Source: Arthrobacter sp. Soil782
GTDB taxonomy: Bacteria; Actinomycetota; Actinomycetes; Actinomycetales; Micrococcaceae
Assembly (NCBI RefSeq): GCF_001428435.1
Contig: NZ_LMSO01000001.1
Span: forward strand, 372,001 to 436,000
Direction of reading: 5' to 3'
DNA: 64,000 bases
The notes under the pieces were generated by a model. The model did no database searches, was not told where the DNA came from, and saw only the letters and a program-made list of their open reading frames with translations. Numbering within the stretch: the stretch's first letter is position 1; each line of letters opens with the position of its first letter. A program made the position numbers and the translations under genes. Positions 27,474 through 34,983 of the stretch are shown one piece after another.

Positions 27474-28721
27474 ATGAGCGTCATCAGCGAATTGCGGATG
27501 CGTCCTGCAACCGCGAAGTCTCACCGCTGGGACGCATCAAGGCGCACACGGCTCGGCCTCACCGTCGTCGTGCTGGCCACGCTGCTGGTGGGGGCCAATC
27601 TAGCGACCCCGCTATACCCGCTGATCCGCGCCAACCTCGGCCTCAGCGCCTTCGATACGACGGTAGCGTTCTCCGCGTACGTTCTGACCCTTGTCGCGGG
27701 CCTGCTCCTGGTCGGTCACTGGTCGGACCATATCGGTCGCCGGGCTGCACTGGTGCTCGCCGTCCTCACCGGTGTAGTGGGCGTTGTTGTATTCGGCACA
27801 GCCACATCGCTGCCCATGCTGGTCCTGGGCCGCTGCCTTCAGGGAGCGGCAGTGGCGTGCGCTACCGGCGCCAGTTCTGCAGCGCTGCGGGATCTGTTGC
27901 CGCACCGTCCGGAATGGGCGTCACGCTTTACGCTGGTTGCGTCCGCGGGGGGAGTGGCTGCAGGGCCGATCGTGGGTGGACTCCTGTCCCTGCTTCCCGA
28001 GCCGACAAGGGTTCCGTTCGGGATCTACGCCGTCTTCCTCGCGCTGCTTCTGATTCCATTGGTGCGCCTCGATGCCCGCCCCGCGATCAAGCCCGCGCTG
28101 CCTGCCCGCCCATTGTCCGCATTGAAGCCGAGACGCCCAGCGGTGTCCAGGACCGCGCGCAGGGCGTTCTGGTCTGCTGCCGCCGTCGGCTTTCTCAGTT
28201 TCGCCGTGTTCGGCTTCTCGCTCAGCCTGGCACCGACCTATGTCACCGCCATGGCCGGAGAGATCAGCAGGCCTTTGGTGGGCGTGCTTGCCGGGCTGGT
28301 CCTGGCGGTCTCGGCTGCGAGCCAGCTATTCCCGCAGGGCGCAGCGAAACCCGCGCAGGCCGGAGCGGTTGGGCTGCTCATTATGGCGGGCGGGGTCGCG
28401 CTTGTTCCGCTCGCGGGCAGTGTGGGCAGCGTTTCCCTCTTTGTTGCCGCGTTGGTTCTTGCTGGAGCGGGGCAGGGGATCGCCTTCCGAATCCTATTCA
28501 ACGCGGTCGCGCAGCAGGTTGAAGGCTCCCAGCATGCACAGATCATCAGCACCGTCTATGTGATCACCTACCTCGGAAGCGCCGTCCCGGTGCTTGGCCT
28601 AGGTCTCGCCGTGGATGCACTGGGGCTGATGGCTGCGGTCACCTGCTTCTCGGCTGTGATTGCGGCTGCCTGCGTCGGTATGGCGATTTACCTTCGCCGA
28701 AGCGCTGCATCAAAGGCCTGA
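27474..28721 (+). CDS. MFS transporter
   Basis: A 415-aa protein with 12 predicted helices. Motif A is visible between helices 2 and 3 (GHWSDHIGRRAALVL). ATG at 27474 has GGAAGG just upstream; a GTG two codons earlier is the alternative. Drug or metabolite efflux is likely. Its divergent Lrp-type neighbour and the ArsR-type gene 65 nt downstream are both candidate regulators. Confidence 0.9.
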   Translation: MSVISELRMRPATAKSHRWDASRRTRLGLTVVVLATLLVGANLATPLYPLIRANLGLSAFDTTVAFSAYVLTLVAGLLLVGHWSDHIGRRAALVLAVLTGVVGVVVFGTATSLPMLVLGRCLQGAAVACATGASSAALRDLLPHRPEWASRFTLVASAGGVAAGPIVGGLLSLLPEPTRVPFGIYAVFLALLLIPLVRLDARPAIKPALPARPLSALKPRRPAVSRTARRAFWSAAAVGFLSFAVFGFSLSLAPTYVTAMAGEISRPLVGVLAGLVLAVSAASQLFPQGAAKPAQAGAVGLLIMAGGVALVPLAGSVGSVSLFVAALVLAGAGQGIAFRILFNAVAQQVEGSQHAQIISTVYVITYLGSAVPVLGLGLAVDALGLMAAVTCFSAVIAAACVGMAIYLRRSAASKA

Positions 28722-28736
28722 ATTTCCAAAGAAATA

Positions 28737-28769
28737 TTTGCAAAGAAAGCATTGCAAAGGAACCTTTGC
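28737..28769. promoter_or_regulatory. Operator for the ArsR-type regulator
   Basis: Three GCAAAG half-sites: GCAAAG at 28740 (within the palindrome TTTGCAAA, 28737-28744), GCAAAGG at 28754, and its inverted partner CCTTTGC at 28763-28769. The last two form a 7-bp inverted repeat around AA. They sit immediately upstream of the TATTCT box, overlapping the -35 region, as expected for autorepression. Confidence 0.7.
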
Positions 28770-28774
28770 CGGTG

Positions 28775-28780
28775 TATTCT
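28775..28780 (+). promoter_or_regulatory. -10 box for leaderless ArsR-type gene
   Basis: TATTCT ends 6 nt before the ATG at 28787, directly after the GCAAAG operator repeats. Confidence 0.65.
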
Positions 28781-28786
28781 CCTCTC

Positions 28787-29413
28787 ATGGAGTCTGCCAA
28801 ACCGAACGATCGCACTGTCGATATCAACGCTTTGAAAGCGCTGACGCATCCACTGAGGATCCAGCTTTTGAACGCGTTGTCGCAGTTCGGTCCGCAGACT
28901 GCCAGTGCGCTCGCAGCCCGGCTCGGGGAGTCGAGCGGGTCCACCAGCTACCACCTGAGGCAGTTGGCGCGGCACGAGCTTGTCCGTGAAGTGGAAGGTC
29001 GGGGATCAGCGCGAGAGCGCTGGTGGGAGCGCCCACCCGGTGCCCTCAACCTCTACTCCAGTGAAATGGCACATGATCCCGGTACCCGGGAGGTTGCCGC
29101 AATCGTCAATCGGGAGTTCAGCCATAATCGGGCCGCGCTGCTCGAGGACTACATGGAACGCGGTCCGTTCGTACTGCCGGAGGAGTGGCTGGATGCCTCG
29201 GTCATCTCCACCATCAACGCCCGTCTCACCGCTGCCCAGCTCGCTGAGCTGTCGGATGAGCTGATGCGCCTTGCACGCGACCTCTTCGAAAAGTACCGGC
29301 CGGACGGCAATGCTTCGCCGGACGCCAAGGCCGTGCAGATCCACCTGAACACCTTTCCGATCGTCCAGGGCCAGTTCCCTGAGCCTGCTTCCCGAAAAGA
29401 GCACACGCCATGA
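28787..29413 (+). CDS. ArsR-type helix-turn-helix regulator
   Basis: 208 aa from the ATG at 28787, chosen because TATTCT lies 6 nt upstream. The winged-helix domain (about 10-85) reads LKALTHPLRIQLLNALSQFG, then the recognition helix SGSTSYHLRQLARHELV. The C-terminal 120 residues are helical and may bind a ligand or dimerise. Repressor action on its own promoter is suggested by the half-sites just upstream; whether it also controls the preceding MFS gene cannot be read here. The stop overlaps the start of a small ORF by 4 nt. Confidence 0.9.
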   Translation: MESAKPNDRTVDINALKALTHPLRIQLLNALSQFGPQTASALAARLGESSGSTSYHLRQLARHELVREVEGRGSARERWWERPPGALNLYSSEMAHDPGTREVAAIVNREFSHNRAALLEDYMERGPFVLPEEWLDASVISTINARLTAAQLAELSDELMRLARDLFEKYRPDGNASPDAKAVQIHLNTFPIVQGQFPEPASRKEHTP

Positions 29414-29604
29414 CCACGCTTGCCGGTCTCTACCCACCAGCACAACCCTCCGGATTCGAAGCCCTGCTCATTGCTGTTGGCCGCTGGCTCGTCAGCACAG
29501 GCGAACGGCGCGCTGCGCGGGAACACACCATGGTTGACCACCGTGTACACGAGGACCGTCTCCGCGACGGAACGGCTCTCCGTCATTCAGGGCTGTGGCT
29601 CTAG
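29410..29604 (+). CDS. Small hypothetical protein coupled to the regulator
   Basis: A 64-aa ORF whose ATG overlaps the regulator stop (ATGA). The N-terminus is moderately hydrophobic (GFEALLIAVGRWLVS). The remainder is charged and His/Arg-rich (REHTMVDHRVHEDRLRDG). The overlap and a sensible amino acid composition favour a real gene. No family is recognised; it could be a partner of the regulator or of the upstream exporter. Confidence 0.6.
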   Translation: MTTLAGLYPPAQPSGFEALLIAVGRWLVSTGERRAAREHTMVDHRVHEDRLRDGTALRHSGLWL

Positions 29605-29619
29605 CCTCCGGCCAGGCCC

Positions 29620-30108
29620 CTAGCCCGCTCCGGGCAGCAGGCCCGCGTTGCCCTCCATGCGGTTGAAGATCAGGGTGGTCTCCGTATGTCCCACCACCGG
29701 ATCGGTGGTGAGGTAGTCCAGTACCCAGTCCCGCAGGGCGTCCGTGTCTGCGACCGCGAGGTGGATGAGGTAGTCCACCGAACCTGAAACATGGTACGTG
29801 GCGACCACCTCGGGGAGTGCGGGCACCCGGGAGGTGAACCTGTCGATTTCCTCGCGGTTGTGCCCGTTGAGCTGCACGGAAATCAGGGCCTGCACAGCAC
29901 GGCCGATTGCGGCCAGACTCACTTCGGCATGGTAGCCGCTGATGACTCCGCGCTCCGTTAGCTGGCGGGTCCGGAGCAGCGCTGTGGATGGTGCAACGCC
30001 CACCTTCTCGGCGAGCTGCGCATTGGTGATCCGGGCGTCAGCGAGCAATTCCTGCACGATTCGACGGTCCACCGGATCCAGTCCGTCCGGTTTGCCACTG
30101 TTCGTCAT
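29620..30108 (-). CDS. Lrp/AsnC family regulator
   Basis: A 162-aa protein. Helix-turn-helix at residues 10-55 (LDPVDRRIVQELLADARI, then VAPSTALLRTRQL) and a RAM domain (about 70-150) with the GSVDYLIHLAV ligand-pocket segment. Upstream of its start the leader has three AGGCAGGA-like copies. Divergent from the BadF-type kinase across 89 nt. Distinct from the regulator at 26830 (weak identity by eye). Confidence 0.92.
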   Translation of the reverse strand: MTNSGKPDGLDPVDRRIVQELLADARITNAQLAEKVGVAPSTALLRTRQLTERGVISGYHAEVSLAAIGRAVQALISVQLNGHNREEIDRFTSRVPALPEVVATYHVSGSVDYLIHLAVADTDALRDWVLDYLTTDPVVGHTETTLIFNRMEGNAGLLPGAG

Positions 30109-30184
30109 GCGGGTGCTCCTGCCTTGCCTGAGTTCCTGCCTGTGGTCCTGCCTGCGGGAATTCCTCCAGCCTACCGGCGGTGCG

Positions 30185-30190
30185 TAACCT
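30185..30190 (+). promoter_or_regulatory. -10 box for leaderless BadF-type kinase gene
   Basis: TAACCT ends 7 nt before the ATG at 30198. Confidence 0.5.
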
Positions 30191-30197
30191 TGTGCTC

Positions 30198-31103
30198 ATG
30201 CCAGAGCACAAGCACGAAAACCCAGCTGCCGACGTCGTCGGTCTCGATATCGGCGGTACCAAGACCCACGGGGTGCGCTGGAGCGCAGGTGTTGTGGCCG
30301 CAGAAGCAAAAAGCGGGAGCGCTAATGTCCAGAACGTCACCGCGGAGGAAGCGGCGCGGAACCTCGCCGAGCTCTTCACAGCCCTGGGCGGGCAGGTGGG
30401 TCACGTCGTGGCGGGGTCGGGCGGCGTGGATACCGACGACGACGCCGGCGCCCTCCGACAGCTGATCGCCGGGCAGGTGCCGAACGCCCGGATCGACGTT
30501 GTCCATGACACCCGCCTGATCCTTGCCGCCGGCGCCGCCTCCACCGGAATTGCGGTCATCGCGGGCACGGGGTCCGTCGCCTGGGGGCTGGACGGCGCGG
30601 GTCGGCAGGCGCGCTCAGGCGGCTGGGGCTACCTGCTCGGAGACGAGGGCAGCGGTTACTGGGTGGGCAGGGAAGCAGTGCGCGCAACGCTCCACCGCTT
30701 CAACCGCGCAGAACCGCTGGGGGTGCTGGGCGAGTCGGTTCTTGAGGCCACCGGCGCGCAGAAACCCGAAGAACTCATAGCCCTGTTCCACCGGCCGTCG
30801 GGCAGGCGCTACTGGGCAGGTCAGGCGCACCTGGTCTTCAAGGCCGCTGAGGGCGGCGACAGCGGCGCCCAGCGGATTATCGACGACGGCGCACGTCATC
30901 TGTGTGGGCTGGTCACCGACGTGGCCTCGGTTCTCGGAGCTCACAGTCCGGTCATCATCGGCGGAGGGCTCGCCGTGCATCAGCCAAAGCTGCAGGAACT
31001 GATCAAGGCCGGGCTCGCGAAAGACGGCTTCACAGATGTGCGCTTCCTCAGCGTGGACCCGGTGCACGGCGTGGACTACCTCCTGCGAACGGGCGCGCTG
31101 TAG
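30198..31103 (+). CDS. BadF/BadG-family ATPase, probable N-acetylglucosamine kinase
   Basis: 301 aa from the ATG at 30198; the earlier in-frame start at 30180 lies inside the promoter. ASKHA fold: phosphate-1 motif VGLDIGGTKTHGVRW, phosphate-2 AVIAGTGSVAWGL, and GWGYLLGDEGSGYWVGREA, which is typical of eukaryote-type GlcNAc kinases. The adenosine motif VIIGGGLAV lies near residue 260. It likely phosphorylates an amino sugar salvaged from peptidoglycan. Followed 27 nt later by a Nudix gene. Confidence 0.85.
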   Translation: MPEHKHENPAADVVGLDIGGTKTHGVRWSAGVVAAEAKSGSANVQNVTAEEAARNLAELFTALGGQVGHVVAGSGGVDTDDDAGALRQLIAGQVPNARIDVVHDTRLILAAGAASTGIAVIAGTGSVAWGLDGAGRQARSGGWGYLLGDEGSGYWVGREAVRATLHRFNRAEPLGVLGESVLEATGAQKPEELIALFHRPSGRRYWAGQAHLVFKAAEGGDSGAQRIIDDGARHLCGLVTDVASVLGAHSPVIIGGGLAVHQPKLQELIKAGLAKDGFTDVRFLSVDPVHGVDYLLRTGAL

Positions 31104-31117
31104 CCGGCGGGCAGGTT

Positions 31118-31123
31118 TACACT
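31118..31123 (+). promoter_or_regulatory. -10 box for leaderless Nudix gene
   Basis: TACACT ends 7 nt before the ATG at 31131. Confidence 0.5.
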
Positions 31124-31130
31124 GGCGTTC

Positions 31131-31580
31131 ATGGCGCAGGAATGGGACACCCGGGTAGGAGCGTATGCCGTCGTCGTGCGGGATGGAATGATTCTGCTCG
31201 CGCACTGGAACGAGCACGGCAGGCAGGGGTGGACGCTACCGGGAGGCGGGCTGGAACTGGGAGAGGATGCGCCAACCGCCGCCGTCCGCGAGGTGCTGGA
31301 GGAGACCGGCTACGTCGTCGAACTCGAGGAGCTCCTGGGCGTCGACAGCCTGCACATTGCGCCGGAGGATCGGCTGAACGGTTCCGGCAGGCCAATGCAC
31401 GCGCTGCGAATTGTCTACCGCGCGCACGCGGTTTCCGGCGAGCTCGTCCACGAACTGGACGGCTCCACTGATGAAGCGGCCTGGGTGCCGCTTGCTGAGG
31501 TGCCCAATCTGACACGCGTCGAACTCGTTGACACAGCGATCCGGCTCTCTTACCAAAGCCCGGGCCGGGCGCTACTATAA
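31131..31580 (+). CDS. Nudix hydrolase
   Basis: A 149-aa single-domain pyrophosphohydrolase. The Nudix box is complete at residues 40-62: G, five residues, E, then REVLEETGY. Substrate (nucleotide, sugar nucleotide or damaged dNTP) is not predictable. Separated from the next rsgA gene by 200 nt that hold a short ORF. Confidence 0.93.
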   Translation: MAQEWDTRVGAYAVVVRDGMILLAHWNEHGRQGWTLPGGGLELGEDAPTAAVREVLEETGYVVELEELLGVDSLHIAPEDRLNGSGRPMHALRIVYRAHAVSGELVHELDGSTDEAAWVPLAEVPNLTRVELVDTAIRLSYQSPGRALL

Positions 31581-31651
31581 AGCTCTTCCGCTTCCTACCC
31601 GGCGGACCACACACGCGATCGATTGCCCTCGAGGCTGACGGAGGTGACGTT

Positions 31652-31741
31652 ATGAACACGGTTTCCGTTGCTGCATCCTGGCTGACAGCTGCACGCACCG
31701 CCCTCGCCATAACCTCCGCCTCCCGCCCGCAATCGCACTGA
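31652..31741 (+). CDS. Short leader-type ORF upstream of rsgA
   Basis: A 29-codon ORF (MNTVSVAASWLTAARTALAI..., Ala/Thr/Ser-rich) preceded by GGAGGTGA, an almost perfect Shine-Dalgarno, 4 nt from the ATG. Its first 16 nt match the first 16 nt of rsgA at 31781 in 14 positions (ATGAACACGGTTTCCG versus TTGAACACGCTTTCCG). It ends 39 nt before rsgA. It could be a translated leader or the remnant of a duplicated start; there is no family match. Confidence is in the ORF and site, not in a function. Confidence 0.5.
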   Translation: MNTVSVAASWLTAARTALAITSASRPQSH

Positions 31742-31780
31742 TTCTTTCCGTGGTGGAAGGCTCCTGAAGAAGGACTTTCC

Positions 31781-32866
31781 TTGAACACGCTTTCCGAGTA
31801 CGGCTTTACCGACCGCATCCGCGGTCTCTTTTCCTTCACCTTCTCATCGGCCGTTCCAACACCAGGTCACCCCGCGCTCGAACCGGCGCGTGCAATCCGT
31901 GCCGACCGCGGGCGGGTCCTGCTCATCACCGCCAACGGACCGCTGCACGTGGAAACCGATGGCACAGTAGTCACCGGTGACTGGGTGGCTCTGGCACGAA
32001 ACTCCGACGACGTCGCAGCGCCGCCCGCCGTCGTCGGCCGCCTGCCGCGCTACTCAACTTTGCAGCGCAAGAAAGCGCACGCTCCGCTGTCCGAAGCGCA
32101 GGTCCTCGCGGCCAATGTTGATTTGGTGGGAGTGGTGGTGCCGATCGACCGTCCGCTCTCGGCCAACCGGCTTGAACGGACCCTCGTGGCCGCGTGGGAC
32201 TCGGGCGCTGTGCCCCTTGTCATCCTGACCAAAGCCGATCTGAGCAGCCGGTTCGACGAGGTTGTCGGCCAGACCGTCGAGCGCGCCCGCGGCGTGGAGG
32301 TCTTCACCACCTCCGCCGAGGCCGGGGACGGCCTTGACGCCCTTCACTCTAGGATCGGCGCGGGAAGCACCCTGGCGCTGATCGGTCCCTCGGGCGCCGG
32401 CAAGTCAACGCTGATCAACGCGCTGGTGGGCTTTCATGCCCAGGACACAGGGGAGGTCCGTGCGGGTGACGGAAAGGGACGGCATACCACCACGGTGCGG
32501 GAGCTCATTCCGCTGGGAGCCGGCTCGGTGCTCATGGACACTCCGGGCGTGCGGGGGTTCGCCCTGTGGGATGCGGAGGACGGGCTGGAGGCGGTCTTCG
32601 GTGATATTGAGGAGCTCTTCGGACACTGTCGGTTCACGGACTGTGCACACGGTTCCGAGCCGGGGTGTGCCGTCCAAAACGCTCTTGGCACGGGTGAGCT
32701 GGAGGAGCGCCGCTGGTTGAGCTACCAGAAGATGCAGCGCGAGCTTGCCGGCCTTCACCGCCGCCAGAGCGTCGCAGAGCAGCGCCGGCACGGCCGTTCC
32801 TTCCACCGCATGGCAAAGGAAGCGGCGCTCGCGAAGGACTTCCGCAATCGCTTCCGCGAGGGATGA
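31781..32866 (+). CDS. rsgA: Ribosome small-subunit GTPase RsgA
   Basis: A 361-aa circularly permuted GTPase that helps mature the 30S subunit. An N-terminal OB domain comes first. The G motifs are in permuted order: G4 LTKAD, then the P-loop GPSGAGKSTLINALVG, then G3 DTPGVRGF. The C-terminal zinc knuckle CRFTDCAHGSEPGCAVQ lies near residue 285. Start is TTG at 31781 with GAAGGA 6 nt upstream. Confidence 0.93.
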   Translation: MNTLSEYGFTDRIRGLFSFTFSSAVPTPGHPALEPARAIRADRGRVLLITANGPLHVETDGTVVTGDWVALARNSDDVAAPPAVVGRLPRYSTLQRKKAHAPLSEAQVLAANVDLVGVVVPIDRPLSANRLERTLVAAWDSGAVPLVILTKADLSSRFDEVVGQTVERARGVEVFTTSAEAGDGLDALHSRIGAGSTLALIGPSGAGKSTLINALVGFHAQDTGEVRAGDGKGRHTTTVRELIPLGAGSVLMDTPGVRGFALWDAEDGLEAVFGDIEELFGHCRFTDCAHGSEPGCAVQNALGTGELEERRWLSYQKMQRELAGLHRRQSVAEQRRHGRSFHRMAKEAALAKDFRNRFREG

Positions 32867-32898
32867 GGCCCCCCAAATTGTCGTCTCACAACCGCGCC

Positions 32899-32928
32899 CG
32901 TTAACAGGGAACCGGTTCCGTGTTAACG
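32899..32928. promoter_or_regulatory. 30-bp near-perfect palindrome
   Basis: Two 15-bp arms meet without a loop and differ by one mismatch. The centre is GGAACCGGTTCC and the outside GTTAAC occurs on both sides. GTCTC and GAGAC lie further out. It begins 33 nt after the rsgA stop and 170 nt before the OpuC-type operon. It reads as a repressor operator (LacI or TetR type) or as a cruciform terminator. Confidence 0.6.
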
Positions 32929-32957
32929 ATTCGAGACAAAGTTTCCGTCCGGGCCAT

Positions 32958-32993
32958 ACAAGCGCTTGTGCACAACGAACGCCTAGCTAGACT
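32958..32993 (+). promoter_or_regulatory. Promoter of the OpuC-type operon with palindromic operator
   Basis: -35 TTGTGC at 32966, a 16-nt spacer, and -10 TAGACT at 32988. The perfect palindrome ACAAGCGCTTGT (32958-32969) overlaps the -35 box, a position suited to repression. The predicted start near 33000 leaves a leader of about 100 nt with a CAAGCG/CGCTTG hairpin. Confidence 0.65.
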
Positions 32994-33098
32994 CAACAAG
33001 GTGATGCCCCTGCCAAGCGTTTTCGCGCTTGCCGGGTAGGCAGAATCGCCAGGGAACGGCCGCGGGCCGGGCCCGACGTCGATGAAAGGTATGGCTTC

Positions 33099-34268
33099 AT
33101 GACCGGCGAGACTTCAGGCCCCGGCGCGGGCAGTTCCAGCCCCACGGCAATGATCCAGTTCCGTAACGTGTCCAAGAACTATGGCGGTGGCACGGCCGCT
33201 GTGGAGAACCTCAGTATGGACATTGATCGGGGAACAATCACGGTCCTCGTGGGGCCATCGGGCTGCGGCAAAACCACGTCCCTGCGCATGATCAACCGGA
33301 TGGTGGAACCAACGTCCGGGTCCATCCTCGTTGACGGCCAGGACATCGGCGGGCAGCGCGCATCAGAGCTGCGACGATCAATGGGCTACGTCATGCAGTC
33401 TTCCGGGCTGTTGCCGCATCGCACCGTGCTGGACAACATCATGACCGTACCGCGGTTGAACGGCGTGGCCAGGACAGCTGCACGGAAGCGGGCAGCTGAG
33501 CTGCTCGACGTCGTCGGCCTCGCGCCGGCCCTCGGAAAGAGGTACCCCGGCCAACTGTCGGGCGGCCAGCAGCAGCGTGTCGGTGTTGCACGCGCTCTGG
33601 CTGCGGACCCGCCGGTCCTCTTGATGGATGAGCCCTTCAGTGCAGTTGACCCGGTGGTGCGCCACGAACTCCAGGAAGAGCTGCTGCGGCTCCAGCGGGA
33701 CCTCGCGAAGACCATCGTTTTTGTCACCCATGACATCGATGAAGCCACCATTCTCGGTGACAAGGTGGCAGTTTTCGCCACTGGTGGCCGGCTGGCCCAG
33801 TACGCGGCGCCGGAAGAGATTCTGCGCGCGCCCGTGGACGATTTCGTGGCCGGATTTGTGGGCAGGGACCGCGGGTTCCGCCGCCTTTCCTTCCAGGATG
33901 GCGGTGGGGTGCAGGTCCACCCCATTGAGACGGTGAGGGTAAGCCGGCTTGCAGATCCGAGCGTTTCCGTCGATTCCTCCTGGACTTTGGCGGTCGACGA
34001 CGATGGACGCCCCCAGGGATGGGTGCCGCGGGCGATGCAGGACACCGTCCGATCGGCGGAGGACCTGGTGCCTGGCGGTTCGCTGTACCGCCGTGGTGAT
34101 TCGCTGCGCCGCGCTCTCGATGCGGCGTTATCCGCGCCATCAGGCCTGGGCGTGACAGTCGACGATGATGGCCGGGTCCTCGGCGTGGTCCAAGCGGTTG
34201 AGGTCCTTGAGCTCATCGAGGAGGCACGCCTGAACCGCGGCCGTACCGATCACAACACGGCGGTCTGA
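33099..34268 (+). CDS. OpuCA/ProV-type ABC ATPase (glycine betaine class)
   Basis: A 389-aa importer ATPase. Walker A GPSGCGKTTS (about residues 52-61), signature LSGGQQQRVGVARAL (about 151), Walker B LLMDEPFSAVDP. A C-terminal pair of CBS-like domains (about 285-380) may sense ionic strength, as in OpuA-type systems. Energises the two permeases encoded next. Stop is 1 nt before the next ATG. A three-codon ATG-GCT-TCA-TGA run overlaps this start and is probably incidental. Confidence 0.93.
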   Translation: MTGETSGPGAGSSSPTAMIQFRNVSKNYGGGTAAVENLSMDIDRGTITVLVGPSGCGKTTSLRMINRMVEPTSGSILVDGQDIGGQRASELRRSMGYVMQSSGLLPHRTVLDNIMTVPRLNGVARTAARKRAAELLDVVGLAPALGKRYPGQLSGGQQQRVGVARALAADPPVLLMDEPFSAVDPVVRHELQEELLRLQRDLAKTIVFVTHDIDEATILGDKVAVFATGGRLAQYAAPEEILRAPVDDFVAGFVGRDRGFRRLSFQDGGGVQVHPIETVRVSRLADPSVSVDSSWTLAVDDDGRPQGWVPRAMQDTVRSAEDLVPGGSLYRRGDSLRRALDAALSAPSGLGVTVDDDGRVLGVVQAVEVLELIEEARLNRGRTDHNTAV

Positions 34269-34269
34269 T

Positions 34270-34983
34270 ATGCAGTGGTTCATCGACAACTTCTCCTACA
34301 TTGCGGAGCTCACGGGATACCACCTCGTGCAGGCCATCCTGCCCCTGGTCCTCGGTGTCATCATTGCGGTTCCGGTTGCACAGGCGGCCCGGCTCAGCAA
34401 GCCGCTCGGGGGAGTGATACTCACTACGTCCGCACTGCTGTACACGGTGCCATCGCTTGCCATGTTCGTGTTGCTTCCGCTCGTGCTCGGAACGCAGGTC
34501 CTGGATATGATCAACGTCATCGTCGCTCTGACCATCTATGCGGTGGCGCTGCTGGTCCGGTCAACCTTGGATGCGCTCAATTCCATTGACGACGGCGTTC
34601 GCCAGGCAGCGGTCGCAATGGGCTTCACACCGCTGCGTCGCTTTCTGACCGTGGACCTGCCGTTATCCATCCCCGTGCTGTTCGCAGGCCTGCGGGTGAT
34701 CTCCGTGACCAACATTTCGCTGGTCAGCGTAGGCGCGCTGATCGGTATTCCGAGCCTCGGAACCCTGTTCACCGACGGGTTGTTCAGATCCTTCCCGACT
34801 GTGATCGTGATTGGGATAGTCGTGACGCTCGTCCTTGCCCTCGTCATGGACCTGATGCTGGTGTTGCTCGAACGGCTGCTCACTCCCTGGGCGCGGCTGG
34901 CGAAGGTCACCGCTGACCCGATGACAGTGACGAATGAAGCGAACCTCTCTGCAGATGCCTCACGTGCGGGAGGTGTCTACTGA
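34270..34983 (+). CDS. OpuCB-type ABC permease
   Basis: A 237-aa inner-membrane permease with about six helices. The EAA-like coupling loop is DGVRQAAVAMGFTPLRRFLTVDLP (about 112-135). One of two paralogous permeases of the compatible-solute importer. Stop overlaps the next start by one base. Confidence 0.92.
   Translation: MQWFIDNFSYIAELTGYHLVQAILPLVLGVIIAVPVAQAARLSKPLGGVILTTSALLYTVPSLAMFVLLPLVLGTQVLDMINVIVALTIYAVALLVRSTLDALNSIDDGVRQAAVAMGFTPLRRFLTVDLPLSIPVLFAGLRVISVTNISLVSVGALIGIPSLGTLFTDGLFRSFPTVIVIGIVVTLVLALVMDLMLVLLERLLTPWARLAKVTADPMTVTNEANLSADASRAGGVY

Noticed and set aside
33091..33102. A three-codon ORF ATG-GCT-TCA-TGA overlapping the start of the OpuCA-type gene
   Set aside because: Too short to judge and its ribosome-site spacing is poor, while the same purine run fits the main ATG at 33099.
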